A stretch of 64,000 bases of DNA from Rhodopseudomonas sp. P2A-2r (GCF_026015985.1 NZ_CP110389.1:3256001-3320000); one strand, 5' to 3'; shown: positions 1 to 8,903, counted from the stretch's first letter. Notes: generated by a model not told the origin, from the sequence alone. Made by a program: numbers and translations.

Positions 1-267
1 GAGATCGCCGATGCCATCGCCGATGGCCGCCGCCCCACCGGCATGAGCGAGGATGAAGAGATCGTCTATGATTTCTCCACCGAGCTGCACACCAGCAAGC
101 GGGTCTCCGATGCCACCTTTGCCCGCGCCGACAAGCGGTTCGGCAAGCGCGGCGTCGTCGATCTGACCGGCATCAATGCCTATTACACACTGCTGGCGAT
201 GCAGATGAACGTCGCGCGCTACCAGGCGCCGTCGGATGTGCCGAAACTGACCCGCTTCCCGGAATAG
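1..267 (+). CDS. Carboxymuconolactone decarboxylase family protein (C-terminal part)
   Basis: The gene runs in from the left edge, so only the last 88 residues are visible. The frame is open from base 1 to the TAG at 265-267. The segment with KRFGKRGVVDLTGINAYYTL followed by MQMNVARY matches the C-terminal helix of the carboxymuconolactone decarboxylase/AhpD-like superfamily, as seen in many uncharacterised Bradyrhizobium members. The catalytic CxxC or HxxR region would lie upstream, so it cannot be judged whether this is a true decarboxylase, a peroxidase-like protein or another member. An intrinsic terminator lies about 65 bases after the stop. Confidence 0.7.
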   Translation, partial: EIADAIADGRRPTGMSEDEEIVYDFSTELHTSKRVSDATFARADKRFGKRGVVDLTGINAYYTLLAMQMNVARYQAPSDVPKLTRFPE

Positions 268-331
268 CTGCGGCAAGCGCCGTCGCTGGCGATTTTGATG
301 CTGCGGTCTATAATGAATCTGACAAACCAAA

Positions 332-356
332 CCCTGCGGTCGAACCGCGGGGTTTT
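332..356 (+). terminator. Rho-independent terminator after the CMD-family gene
   Basis: A 9-bp stem (CCCTGCGGT with ACCGCGGGG, one G-T wobble) closes a 3-base loop and is followed directly by TTTTTT. It sits just before the start of the next gene and would end the transcript arriving from the left edge. Confidence 0.8.
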
Positions 357-379
357 TTGGATCAGAGGGGATCGAGGGG

Positions 380-802
380 ATGACAAGGCGACATTTTCCG
401 GCCTCGGCGGTGCTTTGGATGGCCATCGCGGCCGGCGGCGCGCCGGCAATCGCTGCCGAACAGTGCACGGTCGGCGGCGATGCAAAGGGCGCTGACTTCG
501 TCGGCGCCGTCACCAAGGCGCTCGACACCGCCTGGAGCTGTGAAGGCGCCTACAAGATCTTCGAGACCTGCCAGCTCGGCTCATCCGGCGACAACGCGCT
601 GTCGACCATCGTGCTGTCCAAATGCGAACCGCGGTTCCAGGCCAGGGCCACGCCGGCGGTCAAGGCCGCCTATCAGAAGGCGCGCGAAAAATGCAGCCAG
701 ATCGCCGAGAAGAATCAGGGCTCCATGTATCAGGGCCAGGCCGCGGTTTGCGTGGCCCGCGCCAGCCGTGATTTCGCAGCCAAGTACGGCGCGAAGCGGT
801 AG
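380..802 (+). CDS. Hypothetical secreted protein
   Basis: This encodes 140 residues beginning with a clear Sec signal peptide: basic MTRRHF, a hydrophobic stretch, and an AIAAE-type cleavage site near residue 26. The mature part contains five cysteines (in motifs such as EQCTV, WSCEG, ETCQL, SKCEP, EKCSQ plus AVCVA), which suggests a small periplasmic protein with disulphides. No family is recognised. The start follows a terminator and a GAGGGGATCGAGGGG purine-rich ribosome-binding stretch, so the gene probably has its own promoter. Function unknown. Confidence 0.65.
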   Translation: MTRRHFPASAVLWMAIAAGGAPAIAAEQCTVGGDAKGADFVGAVTKALDTAWSCEGAYKIFETCQLGSSGDNALSTIVLSKCEPRFQARATPAVKAAYQKAREKCSQIAEKNQGSMYQGQAAVCVARASRDFAAKYGAKR

Positions 803-894
803 CGGCGCGTCTGAACGCGATGCTCTCTTGAACCTAGGCTCGGTCGAGGACGACTGACGTGTATCCGACACATGTCGCCGTCGCCGAGGTCACG

Positions 895-1080
895 ATGACG
901 TTTGAAACCGCCAAGTGCTTCTGGTGCGGAACAACCTTGCTGAAGGACGCGGCGACCTGTCCGAGCTGCGGCGGCGACCAGAAAACCAATGCGCGCGCCG
1001 ATCCGTATCAGCCGCGGGTGATGATTGCAGTCGGCCTTGCCGCCGCCGTTCTGGTTGTCTGGAACTGGCTCAAGGCATAG
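895..1080 (+). CDS. Small zinc-ribbon membrane protein
   Basis: This encodes 61 residues from the ATG at 895, which has a CGAGG ribosome-binding sequence a few bases upstream; an in-frame ATG at 859 is a less likely alternative. The N-terminus holds two CxxC pairs (CFWC and CPSC about 13 residues apart), a rubredoxin-like zinc-ribbon knuckle. The C-terminus is a single transmembrane helix (VMIAVGLAAAVLVVWNWL). It resembles zinc-ribbon membrane proteins of unknown function common in rhizobia. Confidence 0.6.
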   Translation: MTFETAKCFWCGTTLLKDAATCPSCGGDQKTNARADPYQPRVMIAVGLAAAVLVVWNWLKA

Positions 1081-1140
1081 CTGCGACGGCCTCACTCACC
1101 TCCATCGAAAGCCGCTCCGGCACATTCTGCAAGGACCGCC

Positions 1141-1695
1141 ATGTCTTCCGTTGTCGACGAAGGATTCTCCTACTCGGTCGATTTGACGCCAGAGGATTAC
1201 CGGCAACTGTTCGTCCAGATCGGGCGACGGCAGCAACGGCAGACGACGTCAAAGCGGATCTATCTCGTGGCAGTTCTCGCTGCGGTACCGGTCGCACTCG
1301 TTCTTGGCGCAATGAGCACGGTCATGACCCGTCAGGGCAATGGCGCGGCGGTTGCCATGCTTTGCGCGCTGGCATTTCTGCTTGGAATTCAGGCCATGTC
1401 GTCGGCATTCAGCTTCACGCATGCGCGCTCCCTGCAGCAATTGGCATCTAGCGCGGCGCGCGACTGGCCCTCCGCGTCGATGTGCGTCGATGCCGACGGC
1501 GTCAGGATCAGCGGTCATCAGACACTGACTGAATGGCGCTGGCCCGCGATCGCGGAGGTCAGCGTTGAAGATGGCGCGTTGCTGTTCTGGAGCGGCACGC
1601 TGTATGCAATGCGCATACCCGGCCGTGTGTTTGCGACGGTGGCGGAGCGCGACGCGGTTCATGCCTATGCACGCAGCCGCATCGCGCCCGGATGA
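1141..1695 (+). CDS. YcxB-like family membrane protein
   Basis: This encodes 184 residues. The N-terminal segment YSVDLTPEDYRQLF is followed by two transmembrane helices (about residues 40-58 and 65-85) and then a soluble domain with TEWRWPAIAEVSVEDGALLFW, the layout of the YcxB-like domain. The family is widespread and of unknown function. It starts about 60 bases after the zinc-ribbon gene on the same strand, and converges with the binding-protein gene on its right. Confidence 0.65.
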   Translation: MSSVVDEGFSYSVDLTPEDYRQLFVQIGRRQQRQTTSKRIYLVAVLAAVPVALVLGAMSTVMTRQGNGAAVAMLCALAFLLGIQAMSSAFSFTHARSLQQLASSAARDWPSASMCVDADGVRISGHQTLTEWRWPAIAEVSVEDGALLFWSGTLYAMRIPGRVFATVAERDAVHAYARSRIAPG

Positions 1696-1719
1696 TGTAT
1701 GCGAGGTGCGGGCGGCGGC

Positions 1720-2724
1720 TCACTGCACCTCCATCTTCAACCCTTCCTTGTCGATGATGGTTTTGAACTTCGCCGTCTCGGCCTCGACGAAGCCTGAGAA
1801 CTGCGCCGGCGTGCCGTAGTCCGAGACGGCACCCATGGCGGTGATGGTCTTCTGGGTGTCGGCGCGCGCCAACAGCACCTTGATCTCGGCGTTCAGCGCA
1901 TCGACGGCCGCAGCCGGCGCGCCCTTCGGATAGAATACGCCGAACCACGACGAGACATCGAAGCTGGCCAGTTCCGGCGCGGTCTCGCGCATGGCCGGGA
2001 TGTTCGGGGCCTGGGCGGTGCGCTCGGGCGTGGTGACCGCGAGGCCGATGAGCTTGCCGTCGAGCACCTGCGGCAGCGACGGATAGAGATTGTCGAACAG
2101 GATCTGGACGTCGCCGGCCAGCGCCGCCTGCAACGCCGGGCCGGCGCCGCGGAACGGCACGTGCTGCATCTTCAGGCCGGTGAGCTGCAGCCACCACGCG
2201 CCGGTGAGGTGCGGGCTCTGGCCGACGCCCGACGAACTGTAGTTCAGCTTGTCGGGGTTGGCCTTGATATAGGCGATCAGCTCCGGAATGGTCTTGATCG
2301 GCACCGAGGGGTGGGCGCAGACGATGTTGGGAATCCGGATCATGTTGCTGACCGGCTGCAGCTGTTCGGCCTTGTAGGGCAGGTTCCTGAAGATGCTATA
2401 GGCGATGGCGTTGGGGCCGGGATTGCCGACCAGGATGGTGTGACCGTCGCCCTTCAGCCGCGCCACCTCGGCGGTGCCGATGGTGCCGCCGCCGCCGGAG
2501 CGATTCTCCACCACCGCGGATTGTCCCCACGCCGTCTGCAGATGCGCCGCCAGCATGCGGCCCATCACGTCGGTGGAGCCGCCGGCGGCGGCCGGCACGA
2601 TGATGCGAACGGTTTCGGTCGGGCGCCATTCGCCGGCGGCGCGGCTCGTCTTGGGCAAAGCGGAGGTGGCGGACAAAGCGGCGGCTGCCGACAGCAGGCC
2701 GCGGCGCGTGATCAGGCTGGTCAT
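1720..2724 (-). CDS. Tripartite tricarboxylate transporter substrate-binding protein (Bug/TctC family)
   Basis: This encodes 334 residues. The start at 2724 is chosen because it gives a twin-arginine signal (ITRRGLLSAAAAL) and has a purine-rich ribosome-binding stretch (AGGGAAGAAA); the frame is open further upstream but with no signal-like sequence. The mature protein shows Bug-family marks: VRIIVPAAAGGSTDVMGR near the N-terminus, ENRSGGGGTIGTAEVA, and HVPFRGAGPALQAALAGDVQ mid-protein. Such proteins bind carboxylates or aromatic acids in the periplasm. No TctA/TctB permease gene is adjacent, so this is a solitary binding protein, as is common for the family. Two more members lie at 54131 and 58585. 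Confidence 0.85.
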   Translation of the reverse strand: MTSLITRRGLLSAAAALSATSALPKTSRAAGEWRPTETVRIIVPAAAGGSTDVMGRMLAAHLQTAWGQSAVVENRSGGGGTIGTAEVARLKGDGHTILVGNPGPNAIAYSIFRNLPYKAEQLQPVSNMIRIPNIVCAHPSVPIKTIPELIAYIKANPDKLNYSSSGVGQSPHLTGAWWLQLTGLKMQHVPFRGAGPALQAALAGDVQILFDNLYPSLPQVLDGKLIGLAVTTPERTAQAPNIPAMRETAPELASFDVSSWFGVFYPKGAPAAAVDALNAEIKVLLARADTQKTITAMGAVSDYGTPAQFSGFVEAETAKFKTIIDKEGLKMEVQ

Positions 2725-2845
2725 GGTTTCTTCCCTGAAGGTTCTTGTCGTGATGATTTTTGGTCTTGGGAGAAATCGTAAAGCCGCGCCGCTGCGTCTG
2801 CAAGGTAGGCTTTGACGCAGGCGCCACCCTGCGGACCTGCACAAG

Positions 2846-2875
2846 CAAAACCCCGCGGCATGCCGCGGGGTTTGC
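2846..2875 (-). terminator. Rho-independent terminator of the bamE-like gene
   Basis: A perfect 10+10 palindrome (CCCCGCGGCA then TGCCGCGGGG) is flanked by further pairing and followed on the minus strand by TTTTGC. It lies 24 bases downstream of the stop of the lipoprotein gene at 2899. Confidence 0.75.
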
Positions 2876-2898
2876 GTTTCAAACGTTGATGCGGCGAA

Positions 2899-3384
2899 CT
2901 ACCGGAAGCTGATCAGCTTGAACAGCGGGGTCAGGTAGCTCATTTCCTGGCCGGAGGTCGGCGTGGTGCGGCTGATGAAGTCGAAGATCTTGCCGTCCTG
3001 CAGGCCGTAATTGGCGAGCCGCTGCACCTTGCGATCCTTGTCGAAGTAGATCGCGATGACGCGCTGGTCGGTGACCTTCTGCGGCATGAAGGCCACCGGG
3101 CGCTCGGCGCGCTGCGAGATGTAATAGAACACCTCGCCGCTCAGGGTCGCCACGGTGGACGGCGTGCCCATCACGATCAGCACCTGATCCTGGCTGGCGC
3201 CGATGGGAATCTGCTCCAGCGCGCCGATGGGCAGGATGTAGCCCTTCTGGAATTGTTCGGAGGTGCAGGCCGCCAGTGCCAGGCCGCTCACGGCGATGGC
3301 AAGCGCGGCGCGCAGGCTGCGCCAGCTGGCGCGCGAACTGCGGTGCGGGCGCGCCGGAACGCCTGATTGGCTCGAAATTGTCAT
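2899..3384 (-). CDS. bamE: Outer membrane protein assembly factor BamE-like lipoprotein
   Basis: This encodes 161 residues from the ATG at 3384. A lipoprotein signal peptide ends in the lipobox LAAC (ALAIAVSGLALAACTS). The mature part has a SmpA/OmlA (BamE) domain: IPIGASQDQVLIVMGTPSTV, then FYYISQR and a strand with VIAIYFDKDRKVQRL. In BamE proteins this fold is the outer-membrane lipoprotein that stabilises the BAM beta-barrel assembly machine. The gene diverges from the cytochrome bc1 chaperone gene, an arrangement typical of Bradyrhizobium relatives. An in-frame upstream ATG (3456) would spoil the signal peptide. Confidence 0.85.
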   Translation of the reverse strand: MTISSQSGVPARPHRSSRASWRSLRAALAIAVSGLALAACTSEQFQKGYILPIGALEQIPIGASQDQVLIVMGTPSTVATLSGEVFYYISQRAERPVAFMPQKVTDQRVIAIYFDKDRKVQRLANYGLQDGKIFDFISRTTPTSGQEMSYLTPLFKLISFR

Positions 3385-3491
3385 GACGGAATGGGCCTCA
3401 TCCTCTTGCATCGCGCGAGGCGTTGACGTACCGGGCAGCACCTCTGATTGCAACATGCGCGCGCCTCGGGGGCCCGCCTGAGGAACCCAAG

Positions 3492-4058
3492 ATGCTCTGG
3501 CCGTTCAATCACTTCAGGAAACCCCCGGCACCGTTGCGGGGGACCATTGAGGCCATCTATGGCATGATCGTGGCGCAGGCGCGAGAACCCCGGTTTTATC
3601 GGGAACTTGGGGTCGCGGACACGGTTAACGGGCGTTTTGACATGTTGCTGCTGCACCTGTGGTTGTTGCTGCAGCAATTGAAGGAGATCGAGACCTCCGG
3701 CGCCTCGCAGGAATCGCTATCGCAGGGGCTGATCGACCGGTTCTGCAGCGACATGGACCACAATTTGCGTGAACTCGGCACCAGCGACCTCAAGGTGCCC
3801 AAGAAGATGCAGGAATTCGGCCGGGCCTTCTACGGCCGCGCCGCCGCTTATGATAGAGCACTGGCGGAGGGGCCGGAGGCGCTGGCACTGGCGCTGGACA
3901 AGAATATCTATAATGGCACAGACCTCGCGCAGGCGCGGCGGCTCGCCGGCTATGTGGCGGAGGCCACGGCCGCCCTGGCCGCGCTCGACGAAACAACAGT
4001 TGCGAACGGATCATGGCGCTTCCCGCCGCCGGTCGCCACGGAGATGATGACGAAATGA
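3492..4058 (+). CDS. Ubiquinol-cytochrome c chaperone family protein (CBP3-like)
   Basis: This encodes 188 residues from the ATG at 3492. It contains the ubiquinol_cyt_C_chap signature: IYGMIVAQAREPRFYRELGVADTV within residues 20-50, then FDMLLLHLWLLLQQL and the acidic helix DRFCSDMDHNLRELGTSDL with VPKKMQEFGRAFYGR. The mitochondrial relative Cbp3 assists assembly of cytochrome b in complex III. The stop overlaps the next start (ATGA), so it is translationally coupled to the DUF177 gene. Confidence 0.85.
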   Translation: MLWPFNHFRKPPAPLRGTIEAIYGMIVAQAREPRFYRELGVADTVNGRFDMLLLHLWLLLQQLKEIETSGASQESLSQGLIDRFCSDMDHNLRELGTSDLKVPKKMQEFGRAFYGRAAAYDRALAEGPEALALALDKNIYNGTDLAQARRLAGYVAEATAALAALDETTVANGSWRFPPPVATEMMTK

Positions 4059-4648
4059 CCAGAATCGATCGCATGACGGATGTCTCCAATCCCTGGAGCT
4101 TGCCGGTGGCGGTGGCGCAGATCCCGGAAACCGGCCTGCAGCGCGACATCGAGGCCAGTCCGGCGGAACGCGCCGCCATTGCCGAACTGGGCGGTCTGCT
4201 GGGCGTATCGGCGGCCAAGGCGTCGCTGGTGCTGACGCCGGTGGGCAGCGGCCAGGTCCACGTGGTCGGCCGGGTCTGGGGCAGGGTCGGGCAGAGCTGC
4301 GTGGTGACGCTGGATCCCATCGAGAGCGATTTCGACGAGGCGATCGACCTGATGTTCGCGCCGCCCTCGCAGATTCGCGAACTGGCCGAATCGGTGGACG
4401 AGGATATCGAGAGCGACCAGGAGACCCCGGACCCGCCGGAACCGATCGATCACGGCTTCATCGATATCGGCCGGCTGGCCACCGATGCGCTGTATCTCGG
4501 GCTGAACCCCTATCCGCGCAAGCCGGATGCGGTGTTCGAGGTCCCGGAAATCCCGCCGGACCCGAGCGATCACCCGTTCGCCGCCCTGAAAGCGCTGAAG
4601 GAGGCCCAAACCGCCCCGGGAACGAAGAAACCCAAGGAGAAATCGTGA
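4055..4648 (+). CDS. YceD family (DUF177) protein
   Basis: This encodes 197 residues, using the ATG that overlaps the previous stop by four bases; a later in-frame ATG at 4070 is possible. The central region GRVWGRVGQSCVVTLDPIES is the DUF177/YceD core, followed by an acidic stretch (DEDIESDQETPDPPEP) and DHGFIDIGRLATDALYLGLNPYPRKPD. The alphaproteobacterial gene usually sits, as here, just before plsX-fabH. The family is linked to 23S rRNA metabolism and large ribosomal subunit assembly. Confidence 0.85.
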   Translation: MTRIDRMTDVSNPWSLPVAVAQIPETGLQRDIEASPAERAAIAELGGLLGVSAAKASLVLTPVGSGQVHVVGRVWGRVGQSCVVTLDPIESDFDEAIDLMFAPPSQIRELAESVDEDIESDQETPDPPEPIDHGFIDIGRLATDALYLGLNPYPRKPDAVFEVPEIPPDPSDHPFAALKALKEAQTAPGTKKPKEKS

Positions 4649-4754
4649 GCTAAACCGGATAGCGGCAGGGCCGGCCGCTCTGGTTTATTGGGCACACGGG
4701 CGCTGATTCCAGCGGCCGGGGCGCCCGCCGCAGCAAAACCGCCCGCCCGGGATG

Positions 4755-4782
4755 TTGTATCGGAGCCGGGAAACGCTATTGT
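4755..4782 (+). promoter_or_regulatory. Possible promoter before plsX
   Basis: The 245-base gap between the DUF177 gene and plsX holds a weak sigma-70-like pair: TTGTAT at 4755-4760 and TATTGT at 4777-4782, 16 bases apart. The leader would be about 105 bases. Nothing else is recognisable in the gap apart from a short AGCGGC/GCCGCT hairpin after the DUF177 stop. Confidence 0.3.
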
Positions 4783-4893
4783 CGCGGCCCGATCAGGATT
4801 GAATAAAGCACTTCGCCGCTCGTCGCCAAACGCGGCGGGTTTCCTCCGCGGTCGCGTCACTCGGCCGCAAAGAGACAGGTTTCCGGGACGTTC

Positions 4894-5952
4894 ATGCCGA
4901 AAAAGGTTCGCATCGCGCTAGACGCCATGGGTGGCGATGTCGGCGCATCGGTTGTCGTCCCCGGCGCCGCGATTTCGCTCACCCGTCATCCCGACAGCGA
5001 ATTCCTGCTGTTCGGCGACAGCGCGCTGATCGAACGCGAGCTGGCCAATCATCCCGCCCTGAAGGCGGTGTCGAAAGTCATCCACACCGACGTCGCCGTC
5101 AGCATGCACGACAAGCCAAGCCAGGCGCTGCGTCGCGGCCGGCGGGTGTCGTCCATGTGGCAGGCCATCGACGCGGTCAAGAAGGGCGACGCCGACGTGG
5201 CGATTTCCGCCGGCAACACCGGTGCGCTGATGGCCATGGCGCGGTTCTGCCTGCGCATGCTCGACGGCATCGAGCGCCCGGCGCTGGCCGCGATCTGGCC
5301 GACGACGCGCGGCGACTCGGTGGTGCTCGATCTCGGCGCGACTATCGGCGGCGATGCCCAGCACCTCAAGACGATGGCGGTGATGGGCAGCGCCATGGCC
5401 AGCGCGCTGTTCGACCTGGAACGGCCCACGGTCGGGCTGCTCAATATCGGTGTCGAGGAAATCAAGGGCGGCGACGAGATCAGGGAGGCCGCCGAACTGC
5501 TGCGCGCCGCCGATCTGCCGCAGCTCAACTTCATCGGCTTCGTCGAGGGCGACGGTATCGGTCGCGGCGCCGCCGACGTCATCGTCACCGAGGGTTTTAG
5601 CGGCAATATCGCGCTGAAGGCCGCGGAAGGCACGGCGCGGCAGTTCAGCGAATATCTGCGCAACGCCATGGCGCGGACCTGGCGCTCCCGGATCGGCTAC
5701 CTGTTCGCCAAGAACGCCTTCAAGGCAGTGCGCGACAAGGTCGATCCCAACAAGTCCAACGGCGCCGTGTTCCTGGGTCTCAGGGGCATTGTCGTGAAGA
5801 GCCACGGCGGCACCAATGCCGACGGCTTTGCCTATGCGGTCGACGTTGGCTATGACATGGTCCGCTACGATCTTCTCACCAAAATCAATCTGATGCTCAA
5901 CCGCGACGGCAGCGCGCTTTCCTCGACGCCCGCGCAGGAGGCTGTCTCGTGA
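4894..5952 (+). CDS. plsX: Phosphate acyltransferase PlsX
   Basis: This encodes 352 residues, the usual PlsX length. The N-terminus [19 protein letters not shown] is the hallmark AMGGD motif, followed by [37 protein letters not shown] and [17 protein letters not shown]. PlsX makes acyl-phosphate from acyl-ACP for PlsY-dependent phosphatidate synthesis at the membrane. Its stop overlaps the GTG start of fabH (GTGA). Confidence 0.95.
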   Translation: MPKKVRIALDAMGGDVGASVVVPGAAISLTRHPDSEFLLFGDSALIERELANHPALKAVSKVIHTDVAVSMHDKPSQALRRGRRVSSMWQAIDAVKKGDADVAISAGNTGALMAMARFCLRMLDGIERPALAAIWPTTRGDSVVLDLGATIGGDAQHLKTMAVMGSAMASALFDLERPTVGLLNIGVEEIKGGDEIREAAELLRAADLPQLNFIGFVEGDGIGRGAADVIVTEGFSGNIALKAAEGTARQFSEYLRNAMARTWRSRIGYLFAKNAFKAVRDKVDPNKSNGAVFLGLRGIVVKSHGGTNADGFAYAVDVGYDMVRYDLLTKINLMLNRDGSALSSTPAQEAVS

Positions 5953-6926
5953 CTACACTACGTTCGGTCGTGCTCGGCTGCGGCTCCTATCTGCCGGAGC
6001 GGATTCTGACCAATGCCGAGCTGGCGTCCCAAGTCGACACCTCGGACGAATGGATCGTCCAGCGCACCGGGATACGGCAGCGCCACATTGCCGCCGAGGG
6101 CGAATTCACCTCGCATCTGGCGATCAAGGCCGCCAAGGCGGCGCTCGCCCATGCCGGGATCGATGCGCAGTCGATCGACCTGATCGTGCTGGCGACGTCG
6201 ACGCCCGACCATACCTTTCCGGCCACCGCGGTGGAGGTGCAGCACGCGCTCGGCATCAACCACGGCGCCGCGTTCGACCTGCAGGCCGTGTGCTCCGGCT
6301 TCGTGTTCGCGCTGGCCACGGCGGACAATTTCCTGCGCACCGGCGCCTTCAAGCGCGCGCTGGTGATCGGCGCGGAAACCTTTTCGCGGATTCTCGACTG
6401 GACCGACCGCGGCACCTGCGTGCTGTTCGGCGACGGCGCCGGCGCCATCATCCTGGAAGCGCAGCAGCAGCCCGGCCTGCCGAGCGACCGCGGCGTCCTG
6501 ACCACGCATCTGCGCTCCGACGGCCGGCATAAGTCGAAACTGTTCGTCGACGGCGGGCCGTCCTCGACCCAGACCGTCGGCCATCTGCGCATGGAAGGCC
6601 GCGAAGTCTTCAAGCACGCGGTCGGCATGATCACCGACGTGATCTACGATGCGTTCAAGGCGACCGGCGAGAGCGCCGAGAGCATCGACTGGTTCGTGCC
6701 GCACCAGGCCAACAAGCGCATCATCGATGCCTCCGCGCACAAGCTGCACATCGCGCCGGAGAAGGTGGTGCTCACGGTGGACCTGCACGGCAATACGTCG
6801 GCGGCATCGATTCCGCTGGCGCTGTCCGTTGCAGTGCATGACGGGCGCATCAAGAAGGGCGATCTGGTGCTGCTGGAAGCCATGGGCGGCGGCTTCACCT
6901 GGGGATCGGCGCTTCTGCGCTGGTGA
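5949..6926 (+). CDS. fabH: Beta-ketoacyl-ACP synthase III FabH
   Basis: This encodes 325 residues starting at a GTG that overlaps the plsX stop. The catalytic triad is visible: Cys115 in LQAVCSGF, His in [11 protein letters not shown] and Asn in [11 protein letters not shown]. The enzyme condenses acetyl-CoA with malonyl-ACP to begin fatty acid synthesis. Length and motifs are standard. Confidence 0.95.
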   Translation: MTTLRSVVLGCGSYLPERILTNAELASQVDTSDEWIVQRTGIRQRHIAAEGEFTSHLAIKAAKAALAHAGIDAQSIDLIVLATSTPDHTFPATAVEVQHALGINHGAAFDLQAVCSGFVFALATADNFLRTGAFKRALVIGAETFSRILDWTDRGTCVLFGDGAGAIILEAQQQPGLPSDRGVLTTHLRSDGRHKSKLFVDGGPSSTQTVGHLRMEGREVFKHAVGMITDVIYDAFKATGESAESIDWFVPHQANKRIIDASAHKLHIAPEKVVLTVDLHGNTSAASIPLALSVAVHDGRIKKGDLVLLEAMGGGFTWGSALLRW

Positions 6927-7058
6927 GTCCGGTATTTTAAGAAAAATGCCTGCATTGCCATGAACTTCCATGCTATTGCTTGGATCAGCAGTGTTGACCG
7001 CTGAGCGGTAACCTCATAATTTCACCATTGAATTTTCTCGCCGGGGGTGGGGCAGGCG

Positions 7059-7395
7059 ATGACGGGAACGGGTAAAACAGTCACACGCGTCGATTTGTGC
7101 GAGGCGGTCTACCAAAAGGTGGGCCTGTCGCGCACGGAGTCGTCCGCGTTCGTGGAACTGGTGTTGAAAGAGATCACCGATTGCCTGGAGAAGGGCGAGA
7201 CGGTGAAGCTGTCGTCGTTCGGCTCCTTCATGGTGCGCAAGAAGGGCCAGCGAGATCGGACGCAATCCGAAGACCGGCACCGAGGTGCCGATCTCGCCGC
7301 GGCGTGTGATGGTGTTCAAGCCATCGGCGATCCTCAAGCAGCGCATCAACGGCGACACCGCCGCAAGTAACGGCAAAGACGAGCACGGCGGCTGA
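7059..7395 (+). CDS. ihfA: Integration host factor alpha subunit, frameshifted in this sequence
   Basis: From the ATG at 7059 the frame reads [20 protein letters not shown] through [14 protein letters not shown], a normal IHF-alpha N-terminus. At 7251-7254 the bases CGAG stand where one Arg codon is expected. The next frame then gives [20 protein letters not shown] and [14 protein letters not shown], ending at the TGA at 7393-7395. The length is 3n+1, so there is one extra base. As written, the protein loses its DNA-binding beta arm (the RNPKTG region) and C-terminus. IHF bends DNA in recombination, replication and phage integration. The intact reading on both sides favours a sequence error over a decayed gene. 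Confidence 0.85.
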
Positions 7396-7433
7396 TTTCG
7401 CCATCACCACGGTCTGGAACGGGGATTTAGCAT

Positions 7434-8078
7434 TTGGACAAGGCGCCGGATGCGTTCCGAACCATCAGCGAGGTCGCCGACGACCTCGATATTCCGCAAC
7501 ATGTGCTGCGGTTCTGGGAAACGCGGTTTACCCAAATCAAGCCGATGAAACGATCCGGCGGCCGGCGCTATTATCGCCCGGACGACGTCGATCTGCTGCG
7601 CGGTATCCGCCGTCTGCTGTACGGCGAGGGCTACACCATCCGCGGCGTGCAGCGCATCCTCAAGGAGAACGGCATCAAGGCGGTGCAGGGCCTGGTCGAC
7701 GGCGCTCCGGCGCCGGGCTTTGCCGCGCCCGGCGGCGACGCCAAGCCGCGCCTTGCCGACCGCGGCCGGGATGACGACGAGGACGATGTCGCCGACTCCG
7801 CGATGGAGGTCGAGGCTGAAGACGTTGACGACGAAGAGGAGGAGGAGGTCGAGGAGGCGGTCGAGGCCCCCGTGGCGGCGCGCCGGGAGCCGGTGATCGC
7901 CGCCCCGCCACCGCGCCGGGAGCCGCAGCCGGCAGCGCCGGTGGCCGCCCCGGTGGTGGCACGGCCGTCACCCGCCGCCATCGAGGCCCGCAGGCGCGAT
8001 CGCGCCCGGCTGGAGGCGGCGCTGCGCGATCTCCAGGCCTGCCGCGAGATCCTCGATCAGGCCCTCAAGGACGGCTGA
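7434..8078 (+). CDS. MerR family transcriptional regulator
   Basis: This encodes 214 residues with a TTG start. The N-terminal winged helix reads [20 protein letters not shown] followed by [20 protein letters not shown] and [20 protein letters not shown], the MerR DNA-binding domain. A long acidic and then Pro/Ala-rich linker (about residues 105-180, with [13 protein letters not shown]) leads to a helical C-terminus ([21 protein letters not shown]). No metal- or drug-sensing cysteines are visible. The ihfA-merR-tRNA-Pro order is typical of Bradyrhizobium relatives. Confidence 0.9.
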   Translation: MDKAPDAFRTISEVADDLDIPQHVLRFWETRFTQIKPMKRSGGRRYYRPDDVDLLRGIRRLLYGEGYTIRGVQRILKENGIKAVQGLVDGAPAPGFAAPGGDAKPRLADRGRDDDEDDVADSAMEVEAEDVDDEEEEEVEEAVEAPVAARREPVIAAPPPRREPQPAAPVAAPVVARPSPAAIEARRRDRARLEAALRDLQACREILDQALKDG

Positions 8079-8168
8079 CCGCCACGACCGGTCCGGGTCG
8101 AACAATTCCGGCAATCTCCGCCGCCCTTCTTGCGCGCGGGCCAGATCGAAGCTACACGATGCCATCGT

Positions 8169-8246
8169 CGGAGCGTAGCGCAGCCCGGTTAGCGCACTAG
8201 TCTGGGAGACTAGGGGTCGGAGGTTCAAATCCTCTCGCTCCGACCA
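8169..8246 (+). tRNA. tRNA-Pro (anticodon GGG)
   Basis: The 78-base gene folds as a cloverleaf: acceptor CGGAGCG pairs with CGCTCCG, the anticodon arm CTAGT-CTGGGAG-ACTAG gives anticodon GGG, and the T arm contains GGTTCAAATCC. CCA is encoded. Its 3' half from 8201 on is the left attachment core of the prophage, so the insertion leaves the tRNA intact on the left. Confidence 0.97.
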
Positions 8247-8250
8247 TTTT
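8201..8250 (+). repeat. attL core (50 bp)
   Basis: This 50-base stretch, covering the anticodon loop through the CCA end of tRNA-Pro plus TTTT, recurs perfectly at 47735-47784. The bases on each side differ (G versus A on the left, A versus T on the right), which defines the core. Confidence 0.95.
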
Positions 8251-8285
8251 ACCCAATAATTTCAACGTCTTGGTGTTTCCTTCGG

Positions 8286-8320
8286 GTTTACATAAGCCGC
8301 CCGTTTACAAACAGTTTACA
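8286..8320 (+). repeat. Putative integrase arm-type sites, left
   Basis: Three direct copies of GTTTACA lie at 8286-8292, 8303-8309 and 8314-8320, just inside attL. A fourth copy is just inside attR (47642-47648). Spaced short repeats beside the core are typical of arm sites for lambda-type integrases; the role is inferred. Confidence 0.4.
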
Positions 8321-8903
8321 ATTCTGTTCGTCCGGTGTTCTTCATCCGACTTCGGACGGCCGCCTTGGCAGTTTCGAGATTCGAGGAAAGCTTTCGCTTG
8401 AAGTTGCCGTTCGTTCGCAAACTGACCTGATCTTGGCGCATTGCGACCTCGACAAAATCGAATGCAGCAACGAGCAGGGGTGGCAGCATCTGTATCTCGA
8501 TCGACCAGCTCATGGGGACGAAGTGGGCGAACTGATTGCGGAAGACCTTATGAAGCGTCCCTAACCGACCGGCTTGGTCAGTGTCGATGACATCCGGATA
8601 AAGCTCCTGGAATATCTCAAGTAGGGACATGAAGTCGGCCATTCGCTGCGCCGGATAGTCTCCCGTGCAGGTCTCCAGCCATTTAAGAAAAGTTTTGGCT
8701 GAAGACTTCGTCAGGACGTTGGTCTTTGAGGTGTCTTGAATAGCACAAACCAGTGCGCCATGGACCGCGTTTTGAGCGGCGAGAATAGCCCATTTCCAGC
8801 CGCTTGGTGTTGCCGCTAAGGTCGGCGCAATAAGGGCGAGAAGGTCAGTCGACGCAAGCACGTCATGGTGTTCGTCGATTCGTAGCCATACTTCACTGCT
8901 CAT
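8316..8903 (-). CDS. Hypothetical cargo protein with HEPN-like RNxxxH motif
   Basis: This encodes 195 residues from the ATG at 8903, which is preferred over an upstream start inside the integrase. It is largely alpha-helical by composition. Residues 122-127 read RNQFAH, matching the Rx4-6H signature of HEPN-superfamily ribonucleases found in toxins and abortive-infection proteins. It lies between attL and integrase, a classic cargo position, and the relict phage beside attR lacks it at the equivalent place. HEPN assignment rests on a short motif; the alternative is an unrelated helical phage protein. Confidence 0.5.
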   Translation of the reverse strand: MSSEVWLRIDEHHDVLASTDLLALIAPTLAATPSGWKWAILAAQNAVHGALVCAIQDTSKTNVLTKSSAKTFLKWLETCTGDYPAQRMADFMSLLEIFQELYPDVIDTDQAGRLGTLHKVFRNQFAHFVPMSWSIEIQMLPPLLVAAFDFVEVAMRQDQVSLRTNGNFKRKLSSNLETAKAAVRSRMKNTGRTEL

